The notes below the pieces were generated by a model. That model made no database searches, was not told the origin of the DNA, and saw only the letters and a list, made by a program, of their open reading frames with translations. This document shows positions 5,756 through 13,059 of a stretch of 13,059 bases of DNA, piece by piece. Position numbers and translations under genes: made by a program. The stretch covers positions 1 through 13,059 of the forward strand of contig CAJFNH010000024.1 in NCBI GenBank assembly GCA_904394195.1, written 5' to 3'. Position 1 is the first letter of the stretch, and every line of letters begins with the position of its first letter. This DNA comes from Candidatus Gallimonas caecicola (GTDB lineage Bacteria > Bacillota > Clostridia > Christensenellales > Borkfalkiaceae).

Positions 5756-7828
5756 ATGGCAAACACAAACAAACGCAAACAAAGCTCCCTCGCGCTGCGG
5801 CTCATCTATGCCGTTGCGCTCATTTTTCTGTGCATCGGACTGTGCGTGCTCGGCTCTTTCCGCGGCACGGGCGAGAGCTTTGAACTCAAGACCAAGGGCT
5901 CGGGCGACGCGGAGACGCCCTCCGTCGTCTTCCATATGGCGAATCCGACGGTGACGGATGAGGACGGCTCGACTTCCACGGTCTATCTGCGCCTGCGGCA
6001 CGTCTATGTCAACGTCGGCGCGGCATATACTGCCGTCGGCGAAGGCGTGACGCTGCGCGCCGAGGTGGTCTCCGGCCCTACGACGACGGCAAGTTCTTCT
6101 TCCGGGCGCCGTCTCGATCTGGAATTTTCCAATTTTTCCGCCGGGGATGCGCAGGAAGGGGAGACGCTGCGCACCGATGTGTACTACAACTGGGTGGAGA
6201 TGGGCGCGCCCGAGACGGGCTGGCTGGTCACTACCTATCCTTACGTCAGGCTGACGGCGCTCTCGTGCAACGTCCGGATCAATGAGGTCGTATTTGTGGG
6301 CGAACGTATTGCGACCAACACTTCCACCGCCGAAGGGACGGGGGAATATTACGTCGTTCCCGCGACCGTGTACTCGGCGACGCAACTGGTCGGCGAGACG
6401 GCGGACGAATCCGCCGCGCGCGCCGGGGCGCTCATCGACAGTCAGTATATCCCCTCCGTCGATACGAGCCGCTTCAACCGTGTGACCGGACAGGAGGCGA
6501 TCTCGCTGATGACGATCGCCGAAATGCGGGAAGGCGGCAATTACGGCGAAGGCAATATCTATGAAGGGGAGCGCGTGTACGGCGTGCTGGGTGAGGATCT
6601 GCTTGCATTCGGAACGCTCATCTTCGGCAACAGTCCCTTCGGGCTGCGCTTCTTCCCCATGCTCTGTGCGGCGGGGGCGCTGCTCATCGGCGCGCTCTTT
6701 GTCAGACGCCTTGCAAAGAGCGACAGGGCGGGCCTTGTGTTTGCCGTGCTGTTCGCGCTCGCAAGCGCGACGCTGGCGCTCGGCGGGCTGGGTACGCCGC
6801 TCATGATCGGCGTGTTCTTCTTCCTGCTCTCGCTCGATATGTGCCATCGCTTCTATGCTTCCGGCATGCAGAAGGCGAATTTCCTTTCCGCGCTGCCGTT
6901 GCTCATTTCCGGGCTTTCCGGCGCATTCGCTATCCTGGTGCACGGCGCCTTCCTGGTGCCCGTAGCCGGGGTCGCGGCGCTGTTTGCCGCGGGCGTCGTG
7001 CGTCAGCGCCGTGCCCGCCGCTATCATCTCGATCTTGCCATTGCCGAAGCGGAGGCGCCTTCCGCACCCGCGCCTGCACCGGCGGGCGAAGGGGAAGCGC
7101 ATGCGCCGCTCTCGCCGGCAAAGCAGAAGGTGGCGCGCATCGCGCGCGAATACCGCAACAAGACGGCGATCGCCTGCGTGACGTTCTGCTGCTCGCTCGT
7201 GCTGGGCGCTCTCGTCTGCGCGCTGCTGTTCGCCATCCCGCTCTATTACCCTTATATCAAAATGTACAACGACCCCGCTTCGCCCACCGTCAATATCTTC
7301 TGGCTTGCGTGGAAGTCCTTTGCGGGCGGATTTGCGGGAAGCAACGCTTCTGCCGCCGGGGCGAGTGCGTGGAATATCTTTTATACCATTGCGCGCACGG
7401 ACGGCGCCGCGTTCTCCACCGTCTACGGTGCGTTCATGAATCCCGTTGCCATTCTTGCGGCGCTCGCGGGGCTCGCGTTCCTGGTGTACAATGCCGTCCG
7501 GCTCATCGGCGCGAAGGAATGGGGCAAGCGCGAGAGAGCGCTGCTGCGCAGAACGCTCATTCCCTTTGCGGGACTGGCGCTCGCGCTCATCACGGCATCG
7601 TTCGCGCCCGACGCCGCATTGTTCGTGCTGCTTGCATGGCTCTTTGCGTTCATGGCGGCTGCCGATGCCGTCGCTTCCTTCACCGCCCGGGAAGGGAGCA
7701 CGGGCAGGGCGTGCCGCGCGGCGGCATGGGTGGGCTTCGGCCTGCTCGCTGCCATGTTCATCGTCTACTTTGTGTTCGCGGCGGGGCTTCCCGTGGCGTC
7801 GGGTCTGATCGCCGCGATCTTCGGATGA
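5756..7828 (+). CDS. PMT-like (GT-C fold) multi-spanning membrane protein with degenerate catalytic motifs
   Basis: A 690-residue membrane protein. One membrane segment (about 13-34) is followed by a large, probably extracytoplasmic beta-rich region (about 40-230). Then comes a segment resembling bacterial protein O-mannosyltransferases (family GT39): FGTLIFGNSPFGLRF (285-299) resembles the stretch after the PMT HPPLGK motif. Here the HPPLGK position reads VYGVLGED (274-281), and the expected Asp-Glu of the first loop reads TGQE (244-247), so catalytic residues appear lost. Further hydrophobic segments lie at about 300-415 and 470-690, interrupted by an Ala/Pro-rich cytoplasmic-looking stretch (about 418-465). 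AGGA seven bases before the ATG supports the start. The gene is 23 bases upstream of comM. Homology to PMT is inferred by eye; the present function is unknown, and a non-catalytic envelope role is as likely as a glycosyltransferase with altered motifs. Confidence 0.6.
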   Translation: MANTNKRKQSSLALRLIYAVALIFLCIGLCVLGSFRGTGESFELKTKGSGDAETPSVVFHMANPTVTDEDGSTSTVYLRLRHVYVNVGAAYTAVGEGVTLRAEVVSGPTTTASSSSGRRLDLEFSNFSAGDAQEGETLRTDVYYNWVEMGAPETGWLVTTYPYVRLTALSCNVRINEVVFVGERIATNTSTAEGTGEYYVVPATVYSATQLVGETADESAARAGALIDSQYIPSVDTSRFNRVTGQEAISLMTIAEMREGGNYGEGNIYEGERVYGVLGEDLLAFGTLIFGNSPFGLRFFPMLCAAGALLIGALFVRRLAKSDRAGLVFAVLFALASATLALGGLGTPLMIGVFFFLLSLDMCHRFYASGMQKANFLSALPLLISGLSGAFAILVHGAFLVPVAGVAALFAAGVVRQRRARRYHLDLAIAEAEAPSAPAPAPAGEGEAHAPLSPAKQKVARIAREYRNKTAIACVTFCCSLVLGALVCALLFAIPLYYPYIKMYNDPASPTVNIFWLAWKSFAGGFAGSNASAAGASAWNIFYTIARTDGAAFSTVYGAFMNPVAILAALAGLAFLVYNAVRLIGAKEWGKRERALLRRTLIPFAGLALALITASFAPDAALFVLLAWLFAFMAAADAVASFTAREGSTGRACRAAAWVGFGLLAAMFIVYFVFAAGLPVASGLIAAIFG

Positions 7829-7851
7829 TATGACGGAATGAGAGGGGGAAT

Positions 7852-9375
7852 ATGATCGCAAAAATCGTCTGCTACGCCCTGCAGGGGCTGGAAGGGGTGC
7901 CCGTCGAGGTGGAAACGGACGTCGCCAAGGGGATCCCCGCCTATGAGATGGTGGGGCTGCCCGACGCGGCGGTCAAGGAATCCAAGGAGCGCGTGCGCTC
8001 CGCCATCAAGAACAGCGCCCTGCTCTTTCCGCTGGGCAAGATCACCGTCAACTTCGCGCCCGCCGATATCAGAAAGGAGGGCGCCGCATTTGACCTTGCC
8101 GTGGCGATCAGCCTTCTGAAGGCGAGCGAACAGCTCGTCGGTGCGCGCACGCAGGACACCGTGTTTCTGGGCGAGCTCGCGCTCGACGGGGCGGTGCGTC
8201 CCATTGCGGGGCTGCTGCCCATCCTCATTTCGGCAAAGGCGAACGGCTATACCCGCTTCGTCATCCCCGCGGGCAACGCGAAGGAGGCGGCGTACCTGGG
8301 CGGCGCGCACATCTATCCCGTGCGCACCCTTGCCGAAGCAGTCGCCTTTCTGACGGGCAGTGCGAACATCGCCCCCGTGGCGGCGGCGGAGTTCGTGCCC
8401 CGCGCGCATGCGCATAGGGGCGCCGATCTGAAATATGTCAAAGGACAGCCCGTTGCGCGCCGCGCACTGGAGATCGCGGTCGCGGGCGGGCACAATCTGC
8501 TTCTTGTGGGGCCGCCGGGAACGGGCAAGACCATGCTTGCAAGGTGCCTGCCCACCGTCATGCCCGACCTCTCCTTTGAAGAGGCGCTCGAGATCACCAA
8601 GATCCATTCGGTGGCGGGCACGCTGGGGGAGGAGGGCATCGTCTCCGAGCGGCCCTTCCGCACGCCCCATCACACGGCGACCACCGTCGCCATGTGCGGC
8701 GGGGGAAATCGCATCGTGCGCCCGGGCGAGATCTCCCTCGCGCACGGCGGTGTGCTCTTTCTGGATGAGCTGCCCGAATACAAGCGCTCCACGCTCGAGG
8801 CGCTGCGCCAGCCCCTCGAGGACGGCAGGATCACCGTATCGCGGGCGGGCGGCACGTTTACCTTCCCTGCGCGCTTCATGCTCTGCGCCAGCATGAATCC
8901 CTGCCCCTGCGGCAACTACGGCTCGGCGGACAAGGTGTGCACCTGTTCGCCCGCCGAGATCAGGCGCTACCGCAAAAAGATCTCCGGGCCTCTGCTCGAC
9001 CGCATCGATCTGCAGGTGGAAGTGGACAACGTCCCCTACGACGCGCTCACTTCCGCGCAGCAGCAGGAGGACTCGGCGGCCGTGCGCGAGCGCGTCAACG
9101 TGGCGCGTTCCATTCAGAACGTCCGCTTCGAAGGGGACGGCATCCGCACCAATGCCGAGATGGGGGAGCGCGAGCTCGCCTCGTTCTGCCGCTTGAGCGC
9201 GGAGGGGGAGGGGATCCTGCGCGCGGCGTTCGAGCGCATGAAGCTTTCCGCGCGTGCCCGTTCGCGCATCTTAAAGGTTGCACGCACCATTGCGGATCTT
9301 GCCGCATGCGAGGAGATCCTGCCCGCACATGTGTATGAGGCAGTATCCTATCGCCTGGGGGACAGTCTGGAATGA
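7852..9375 (+). CDS. comM: YifB/ComM family magnesium-chelatase-like AAA+ ATPase
   Basis: A 507-residue, full-length member of the YifB/ComM family. ComM of Gram-negative transformable bacteria is a hexameric helicase that promotes branch migration during integration of transforming DNA. The N-terminal Lon-protease-like fold (about 1-170) has the usual KGIPAYEMVGLPDAAVKES start. The AAA+ domain has Walker A GPPGTGKT (220-227), the FRTPHHT motif (269-275), Walker B VLFLDE (301-306) and the cysteine pair motifs CPCG and CTC (351-365). A C-terminal helical domain completes it. GAGAGGGGG just upstream supports the ATG at 7852. It overlaps dprA by ATGA, and their pairing supports a shared role in handling incoming or recombining DNA. 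Its role in Bacillota is less studied than in proteobacteria. Confidence 0.93.
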   Translation: MIAKIVCYALQGLEGVPVEVETDVAKGIPAYEMVGLPDAAVKESKERVRSAIKNSALLFPLGKITVNFAPADIRKEGAAFDLAVAISLLKASEQLVGARTQDTVFLGELALDGAVRPIAGLLPILISAKANGYTRFVIPAGNAKEAAYLGGAHIYPVRTLAEAVAFLTGSANIAPVAAAEFVPRAHAHRGADLKYVKGQPVARRALEIAVAGGHNLLLVGPPGTGKTMLARCLPTVMPDLSFEEALEITKIHSVAGTLGEEGIVSERPFRTPHHTATTVAMCGGGNRIVRPGEISLAHGGVLFLDELPEYKRSTLEALRQPLEDGRITVSRAGGTFTFPARFMLCASMNPCPCGNYGSADKVCTCSPAEIRRYRKKISGPLLDRIDLQVEVDNVPYDALTSAQQQEDSAAVRERVNVARSIQNVRFEGDGIRTNAEMGERELASFCRLSAEGEGILRAAFERMKLSARARSRILKVARTIADLAACEEILPAHVYEAVSYRLGDSLE

Positions 9376-10454
9376 CGCAGCGCTGTTCGCGGGCGGGCAA
9401 ACTCCTCGTCTGGCTTGCCGCATGCGCCGAGCAGGACGAGCGTTCCCGCGCCGATATTGCACGCGTATGCGCATACGGACTTCCGTCCGCCGACCTGGAA
9501 AAAATTTGCGCGGCGCTGATACAAACGGGGAAAAACCGTGTATATAAAGACGAGCATATTGCCCCCGAGGCGGAGGCGGAGGATTTTCTTGCCCGCCTTG
9601 CAAGGGGAGGCGGGTATGCCGTCACGCTTGCGGATGCCGACTATCCGCGGGAACTGCGCGCCATCCCCGATCCGCCGCTTGCCCTCTTCTGCGCGGGGCG
9701 CAGGGAACTGCTCTGCGCGCGTAAGTTCTGCATTGTCGGCGCGCGCGTCCTGCCCGCATGGGCACAGGCGACGGGGAAAGCGATCTCCGCGGCGCTCTCG
9801 CAGCGCTTTGCCGTTGTCACGGGCATTGCGGAAGGGGGCGACCGCGCCGCCATCGACGGGGCGCTGCCCTCGGGCAATCTCATCTGCGTGCTTCCCTGCG
9901 GGCTGGACGTGGACTATCCCGCCTCGCACGCTTCCCTGAAACGGGAGATCGCAAAAAAGGGGCTGCTCGTGAGCGAATTTCCGCCGGGCATGCGGGCGCA
10001 GAAGTTTTCCTTCCATGCGCGCAACCGTGTGCTTGCGGGGCTCTCGCAGGGCGTTCTCGTGCTTGCCGCGGGGCAAAAGAGCGGCACGCTCATCACGGCG
10101 GACCGCGCGCTCGCCTACGGGCGCGAGGTGTTCGCGCTGCCCCACAATGCGGGCGCGGCACAGGGCGTGGGCTGCAACGAACTCATCAAACAGGGTGCCT
10201 TTTTGTGCACGGGCGCGGAAGATATCTTATCGGCGTTCGGCATGCAGGCGGACGGCGGGCATCCCGCCGAGCTGACCGCTGATGAGCAGAAAATGCTGGA
10301 CGTGCTGCGCCTTTCGGGCGAGGAACACGCGGCACTGCTTGCGCAAAGGGCGGGCGTGCCCGTCTGGGAGGCGCAGGCAACGCTTGCCTCCCTCGAGCTC
10401 AAGGGGCTTGCGGTGCGCGCGGGCGGCAACAGGTACGCCCCGCTTCAGAAATGA
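9372..10454 (+). CDS. dprA: DNA-processing protein DprA (divergent)
   Basis: A 360-residue DprA/Smf protein; DprA binds incoming single-stranded DNA and loads RecA during transformation. An N-terminal helical region (1-85) precedes the Rossmann-like domain (about 86-290), and a winged-helix domain of the DprA C-terminal type covers about 300-360. Conserved parts are visible: GLDVDYP (177-183), LLVSEFPPG (198-206), ARNRVLAGLS (216-225) and KSGTLITADRAL (236-247). Several usually invariant positions differ. The SGLARGID motif reads TGIAEGGD (150-157), the following AH reads AI, VVEA reads VLAA (230-233) and AVPG reads ALPH (255-258). The ATG overlaps the comM stop as ATGA. Fold and context make the assignment firm, but DNA-binding competence is uncertain. 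Confidence 0.92.
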   Translation: MTQRCSRAGKLLVWLAACAEQDERSRADIARVCAYGLPSADLEKICAALIQTGKNRVYKDEHIAPEAEAEDFLARLARGGGYAVTLADADYPRELRAIPDPPLALFCAGRRELLCARKFCIVGARVLPAWAQATGKAISAALSQRFAVVTGIAEGGDRAAIDGALPSGNLICVLPCGLDVDYPASHASLKREIAKKGLLVSEFPPGMRAQKFSFHARNRVLAGLSQGVLVLAAGQKSGTLITADRALAYGREVFALPHNAGAAQGVGCNELIKQGAFLCTGAEDILSAFGMQADGGHPAELTADEQKMLDVLRLSGEEHAALLAQRAGVPVWEAQATLASLELKGLAVRAGGNRYAPLQK

Positions 10455-10460
10455 TAATTG

Positions 10461-10475
10461 CGGACGTCATGTCCG
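10461..10475 (+). other. small hairpin just before the topA ribosome-binding site
   Basis: CGGAC (10461-10465) pairs with GTCCG (10471-10475) around a five-base loop, placed between the dprA stop and the topA Shine-Dalgarno AAGGAG (10478-10483). The only gap in the comM-dprA-topA-trmFO block contains this hairpin, so it may set topA translation or mRNA processing. It could also be chance. Confidence 0.3.
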
Positions 10476-10487
10476 AGAAGGAGTTAT

Positions 10488-12731
10488 ATGGATCTCATCA
10501 TCGTCGAATCGCCCAGCAAGGCGAAAACGATCGCACGCTATCTCAAGGGAAAATACCAGGTGGACGCTTCGGGCGGCCATATCCGCGATCTTCCGCAAAA
10601 GCAGCTGGGCGTTGCCACCGATAAAAATTACGAGCCGCGCTATGTCAATTCCCCCGGCAAGGAGGCGGTCATCCACCGCCTTTCGGAGGAGGCGAAAAAG
10701 GCGGGCAAAGTGTATCTTGCCACCGACCCCGACCGCGAAGGCGAGGCGATCAGCTGGCATCTGCAGACGGTGCTGGGGCTTCCCGCCGACGGGAAAAACC
10801 GCATCGAATTCAACGAGATCTCTCCCAAAGCGGTGGAACGCGCCCTTGCTTCCCCGCGTACCATCGACTACAACCTTGTGGACGCGCAGCAGGCGCGCCG
10901 CGTGCTCGACCGCCTGGTGGGGTACAAGCTCTCCCCCCTTCTGAACGACAAGATCGGCAACGGTCTCTCGGCGGGCAGGGTGCAGTCGGTGGCGCTGCGC
11001 CTCGTCGTGGAGCGCGAGCGCGAGATCCAGGCGTTCAAACCGGAAGAGTACTGGACGATCACGGCGGAGCTGCAAGACGGGCAGAAGAAGTATTCTCCCT
11101 TCCGGGCGGCGCTGGAAAAATATAAGGGCAAGAAGTGCAAGATCGGCAGCCGCGAGCAGGCAGACGCCGCGCTCGCCGCACTCGCTGCGGGACAGTATTT
11201 GGTCGCAAGCGTCAAGCGCAGCGTGACCAGATCGCACGCGCCCGCGCCCTTCACCACCAGCACGCTGCAGCAGGACGCCTCCAACAAGCTGGGCATGACC
11301 GCGCCCGAGACCATGCTCATGGCGCAGCACCTGTATGAGGGCGTTGACGTCGAGGGCATGGGGCACGTTGCCTTCGTCACCTATATCCGTACCGACTCCA
11401 CCCGCGTGTCTGCGGACGCGCAGGCGGCGGCGCGGCAGTATATCGAAGAAAATTACGGCAAGGAGTATCTTCCGGCAAAGCCCAATTTCTACGCTTCCAA
11501 GAAGGGCGCGCAGGACGCGCACGAGGCGATCCGGCCCATCGATCTTTCCCGCACGCCGGAGTCGGTGAAGAAACTGCTCGACAGAAAACACTTCAACGTG
11601 TACAAGCTCATCTACGAGCGCTTCATCGCTTCGCAGATGGCGGAGGCGCAGTACGACTCCATGCAGGTGGAGATCGCGAACGGCGATTACGGCCTGAAGG
11701 CGAGCGGAAAGGCGCTCAAATTTGCGGGTTATACCGCCGTCTGGCAGGAGAGCAAGGCTGCGGATGAGGAAGAGAGCGGCAAGGGGCTTCTGCCCCCCGT
11801 GGCGGAGGGCGACGCGCTGCTGTGCAACGGCGTGAAACCGGAACAGAAGTTCACCAAACCGCCCGTGCGCTACACGGACGCCTCCCTCGTCAAGGCGATG
11901 GAGGACAAGGGCATCGGCCGCCCCTCCACCTATGCGACCATCATCTCCGTGCTCGGCAAACGCAAGTATGTGGAAAAAGAGGGCAAGTACATGAAGCCCA
12001 CCGAGGTCGCATACCGCATCACCGACTTGCTCGTCAAATATTTCCCAGACGTCATGGACGTCGGCTTCACCGCGGATATGGAGACCAAGCTCGACGAGAT
12101 CGAGGAGGGCGGCAAAGACTGGCATGCCGTCATTGCCGACTTCTATCCGCCCTTTGAAAAACAGCTGCGCTTTGCCAAGACGGACGGCGATGAAGAGACG
12201 GACATCCGCTGCCCCAAGTGCGGCTCGCCCATGGTCAGAAAGACGGGCAAGTACGGCACCTATCTTGCGTGTTCGGGCTATCCCGCCTGCTCCAATATCA
12301 TCAGCGAGGGAAAGGCGGAGATCACCGATACACCCTGCCCCAAGTGCGGCGCGATGATGGTGGTCAAGAGCGGCAGGTACGGCAAATTCCTTGCCTGCCC
12401 CAACTATCCCACCTGCCGTTCCACCCTTCCTTACGGCGAAAAGCCGGCGGAGGACGTGTTCGAGGGCACCTGCCCCGTCTGCGGCAAACCCACCAAAAAA
12501 CTGCGCACCAAGACGGGAAAATTCTATTACGGCTGTTCGGGTTACCCCGCATGCGATTTCAAGAGCTGGGACGAGCCCACGGGCGAAAAGTGTCCCGTCT
12601 GCGGCGGCGCGCTCGTCAAAACGGCGCGCGGCAACGTCAAGTGCACCAATAAGGAATGTTCCTACCGCGCGCCCCGTCCGCCCAGGCCCGCGAAGCCCTC
12701 GGCGCCCGAAGCGCCGCCTGCGCAGGCATGA
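10488..12731 (+). CDS. topA: DNA topoisomerase I (type IA) with four zinc ribbons
   Basis: Topoisomerase I relaxes negative supercoils by a covalent tyrosine-DNA intermediate. The product is 747 residues. The TOPRIM domain starts [15 protein letters not shown] with E7, and the DPDREGE motif (80-86) supplies the metal-binding acidic residues. The catalytic tyrosine is Y299 in [11 protein letters not shown], and GIGRPSTYA lies at 475-483. The C-terminal part holds four zinc-ribbon modules beginning CPKC (585), CPKC (617), CPVC (662) and CPVC (702), followed by a Pro/Ala-rich basic tail. The start at 10488 is chosen over the in-frame ATG at 10458 because it gives the standard N-terminus and has AAGGAG four bases upstream. 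It overlaps trmFO by ATGA. The dprA-topA-trmFO order is standard in Bacillota. Confidence 0.98.
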   Translation: MDLIIVESPSKAKTIARYLKGKYQVDASGGHIRDLPQKQLGVATDKNYEPRYVNSPGKEAVIHRLSEEAKKAGKVYLATDPDREGEAISWHLQTVLGLPADGKNRIEFNEISPKAVERALASPRTIDYNLVDAQQARRVLDRLVGYKLSPLLNDKIGNGLSAGRVQSVALRLVVEREREIQAFKPEEYWTITAELQDGQKKYSPFRAALEKYKGKKCKIGSREQADAALAALAAGQYLVASVKRSVTRSHAPAPFTTSTLQQDASNKLGMTAPETMLMAQHLYEGVDVEGMGHVAFVTYIRTDSTRVSADAQAAARQYIEENYGKEYLPAKPNFYASKKGAQDAHEAIRPIDLSRTPESVKKLLDRKHFNVYKLIYERFIASQMAEAQYDSMQVEIANGDYGLKASGKALKFAGYTAVWQESKAADEEESGKGLLPPVAEGDALLCNGVKPEQKFTKPPVRYTDASLVKAMEDKGIGRPSTYATIISVLGKRKYVEKEGKYMKPTEVAYRITDLLVKYFPDVMDVGFTADMETKLDEIEEGGKDWHAVIADFYPPFEKQLRFAKTDGDEETDIRCPKCGSPMVRKTGKYGTYLACSGYPACSNIISEGKAEITDTPCPKCGAMMVVKSGRYGKFLACPNYPTCRSTLPYGEKPAEDVFEGTCPVCGKPTKKLRTKTGKFYYGCSGYPACDFKSWDEPTGEKCPVCGGALVKTARGNVKCTNKECSYRAPRPPRPAKPSAPEAPPAQA

Positions 12732-13059
12732 TAAAGGTCATCGGCGCGGGGCTGGCGGGCAGCGAGGCGGCATGGCAGCTTGCCTGCCGCGGCGAACAGG
12801 TGGAGCTCATCGAGCAAAAGCCCGCGCGCCGTTCTCCCGCGCATGTGAGCGACGGGCTGTGCGAGCTGGTGTGCTCCAACTCGCTCAAGAGCGACGACGT
12901 ATCCGGCAACGCATGCGGGCTTCTGAAGGAGGAGATGCGCCGCCTCGGCTCCCTCACGATGGAAGCGGCGGAAGCCTCCCGCGTGCCCGCGGGCGGGGCG
13001 CTTGCCGTCGACCGCGCCCGATTTTCTGCATACGTTACGCAAAAACTGCGCTCGCACCC
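12728..13059 (+). CDS. trmFO: methylenetetrahydrofolate-tRNA-(uracil-54-C5)-methyltransferase TrmFO, N-terminal part
   Basis: The first 110 residues are present and the gene runs off the right edge. TrmFO is an FAD enzyme that makes ribothymidine at position 54 of tRNA with methylenetetrahydrofolate as carbon donor, common in Bacillota. The frame begins [19 protein letters not shown], the FAD-binding Rossmann motif GAGLAGSE. It continues with the family signatures [10 protein letters not shown] (46-55), [12 protein letters not shown] (64-75) and [11 protein letters not shown] (86-96). The ATG overlaps the topA stop as ATGA, so translation is probably coupled. In Bacillota the next genes are usually xerC/codV and clpQY, which would be expected beyond the window. 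Confidence 0.96.
   Translation, partial: MIKVIGAGLAGSEAAWQLACRGEQVELIEQKPARRSPAHVSDGLCELVCSNSLKSDDVSGNACGLLKEEMRRLGSLTMEAAEASRVPAGGALAVDRARFSAYVTQKLRSH

Noticed and set aside
5555..7861. Long minus-strand open frame opposite the PMT-like gene
   Set aside because: It is Arg/His/Glu-rich low-complexity translation typical of the reverse strand of a GC-rich gene, spans a terminator and promoter, and has no recognisable domain.
10467..12125. Long minus-strand open frame opposite topA
   Set aside because: It is a reverse-strand shadow of the highly conserved topA coding sequence with no domain or ribosome-binding site of its own.

Overview
This GC-rich, gene-dense chromosomal window most likely comes from a low-profile member of the Bacillota (class Clostridia). 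The evidence is the block yifB/comM-dprA-topA-trmFO (dprA-topA-trmFO order is typical of Bacillota), a VanW-family protein, a Bacillota-type DnaA, and consensus sigma-A promoters with good Shine-Dalgarno sites. A GC-rich gut clostridium such as a Christensenellales-type lineage would fit, but that is inference. There is no sign of phage, IS elements, CRISPR or tRNA/rRNA genes.

Layout. Positions 151-1494 carry dnaA on the minus strand. Its 3' side (1-150) and its 5' side (1495-1881) are non-coding. Each side holds one copy of a structured element made of three successive hairpins (2-144 and 1691-1822). The copies share short invariant blocks, but most stem sequences differ with compensatory changes, so the fold appears conserved. 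Two predicted promoters face each other across the second copy: a plus-strand one at 1514-1542 and a minus-strand one at 1831-1859. The leaders of dnaA and recF would therefore overlap and be antisense to each other. dnaN, which normally lies between dnaA and recF, is absent there, and the two genes are divergent.

Positions 1882-5047 are a tightly coupled plus-strand operon: recF, a PHP-family phosphoesterase and a membrane-anchored VanW protein, joined by ATGA overlaps. rplS (5178-5519) follows with its own promoter, a hairpin leader that may be an L19-type regulator, and a strong intrinsic terminator. A second promoter (5685-5713) then starts a block running to the right edge. It holds a large PMT-like (GT-C) membrane protein whose catalytic motifs look lost, a YifB/ComM AAA+ ATPase, a divergent DprA, DNA topoisomerase I with four C-terminal zinc ribbons, and the start of trmFO (cut by the window edge).

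Together the genes cover replication initiation (dnaA), recombinational repair and DNA uptake processing (recF, comM, dprA), supercoiling (topA), translation and tRNA modification (rplS, trmFO) and the cell envelope (vanW-like, PMT-like). The most noteworthy item is the repeated three-hairpin element around dnaA, which I could not match to a known RNA family.
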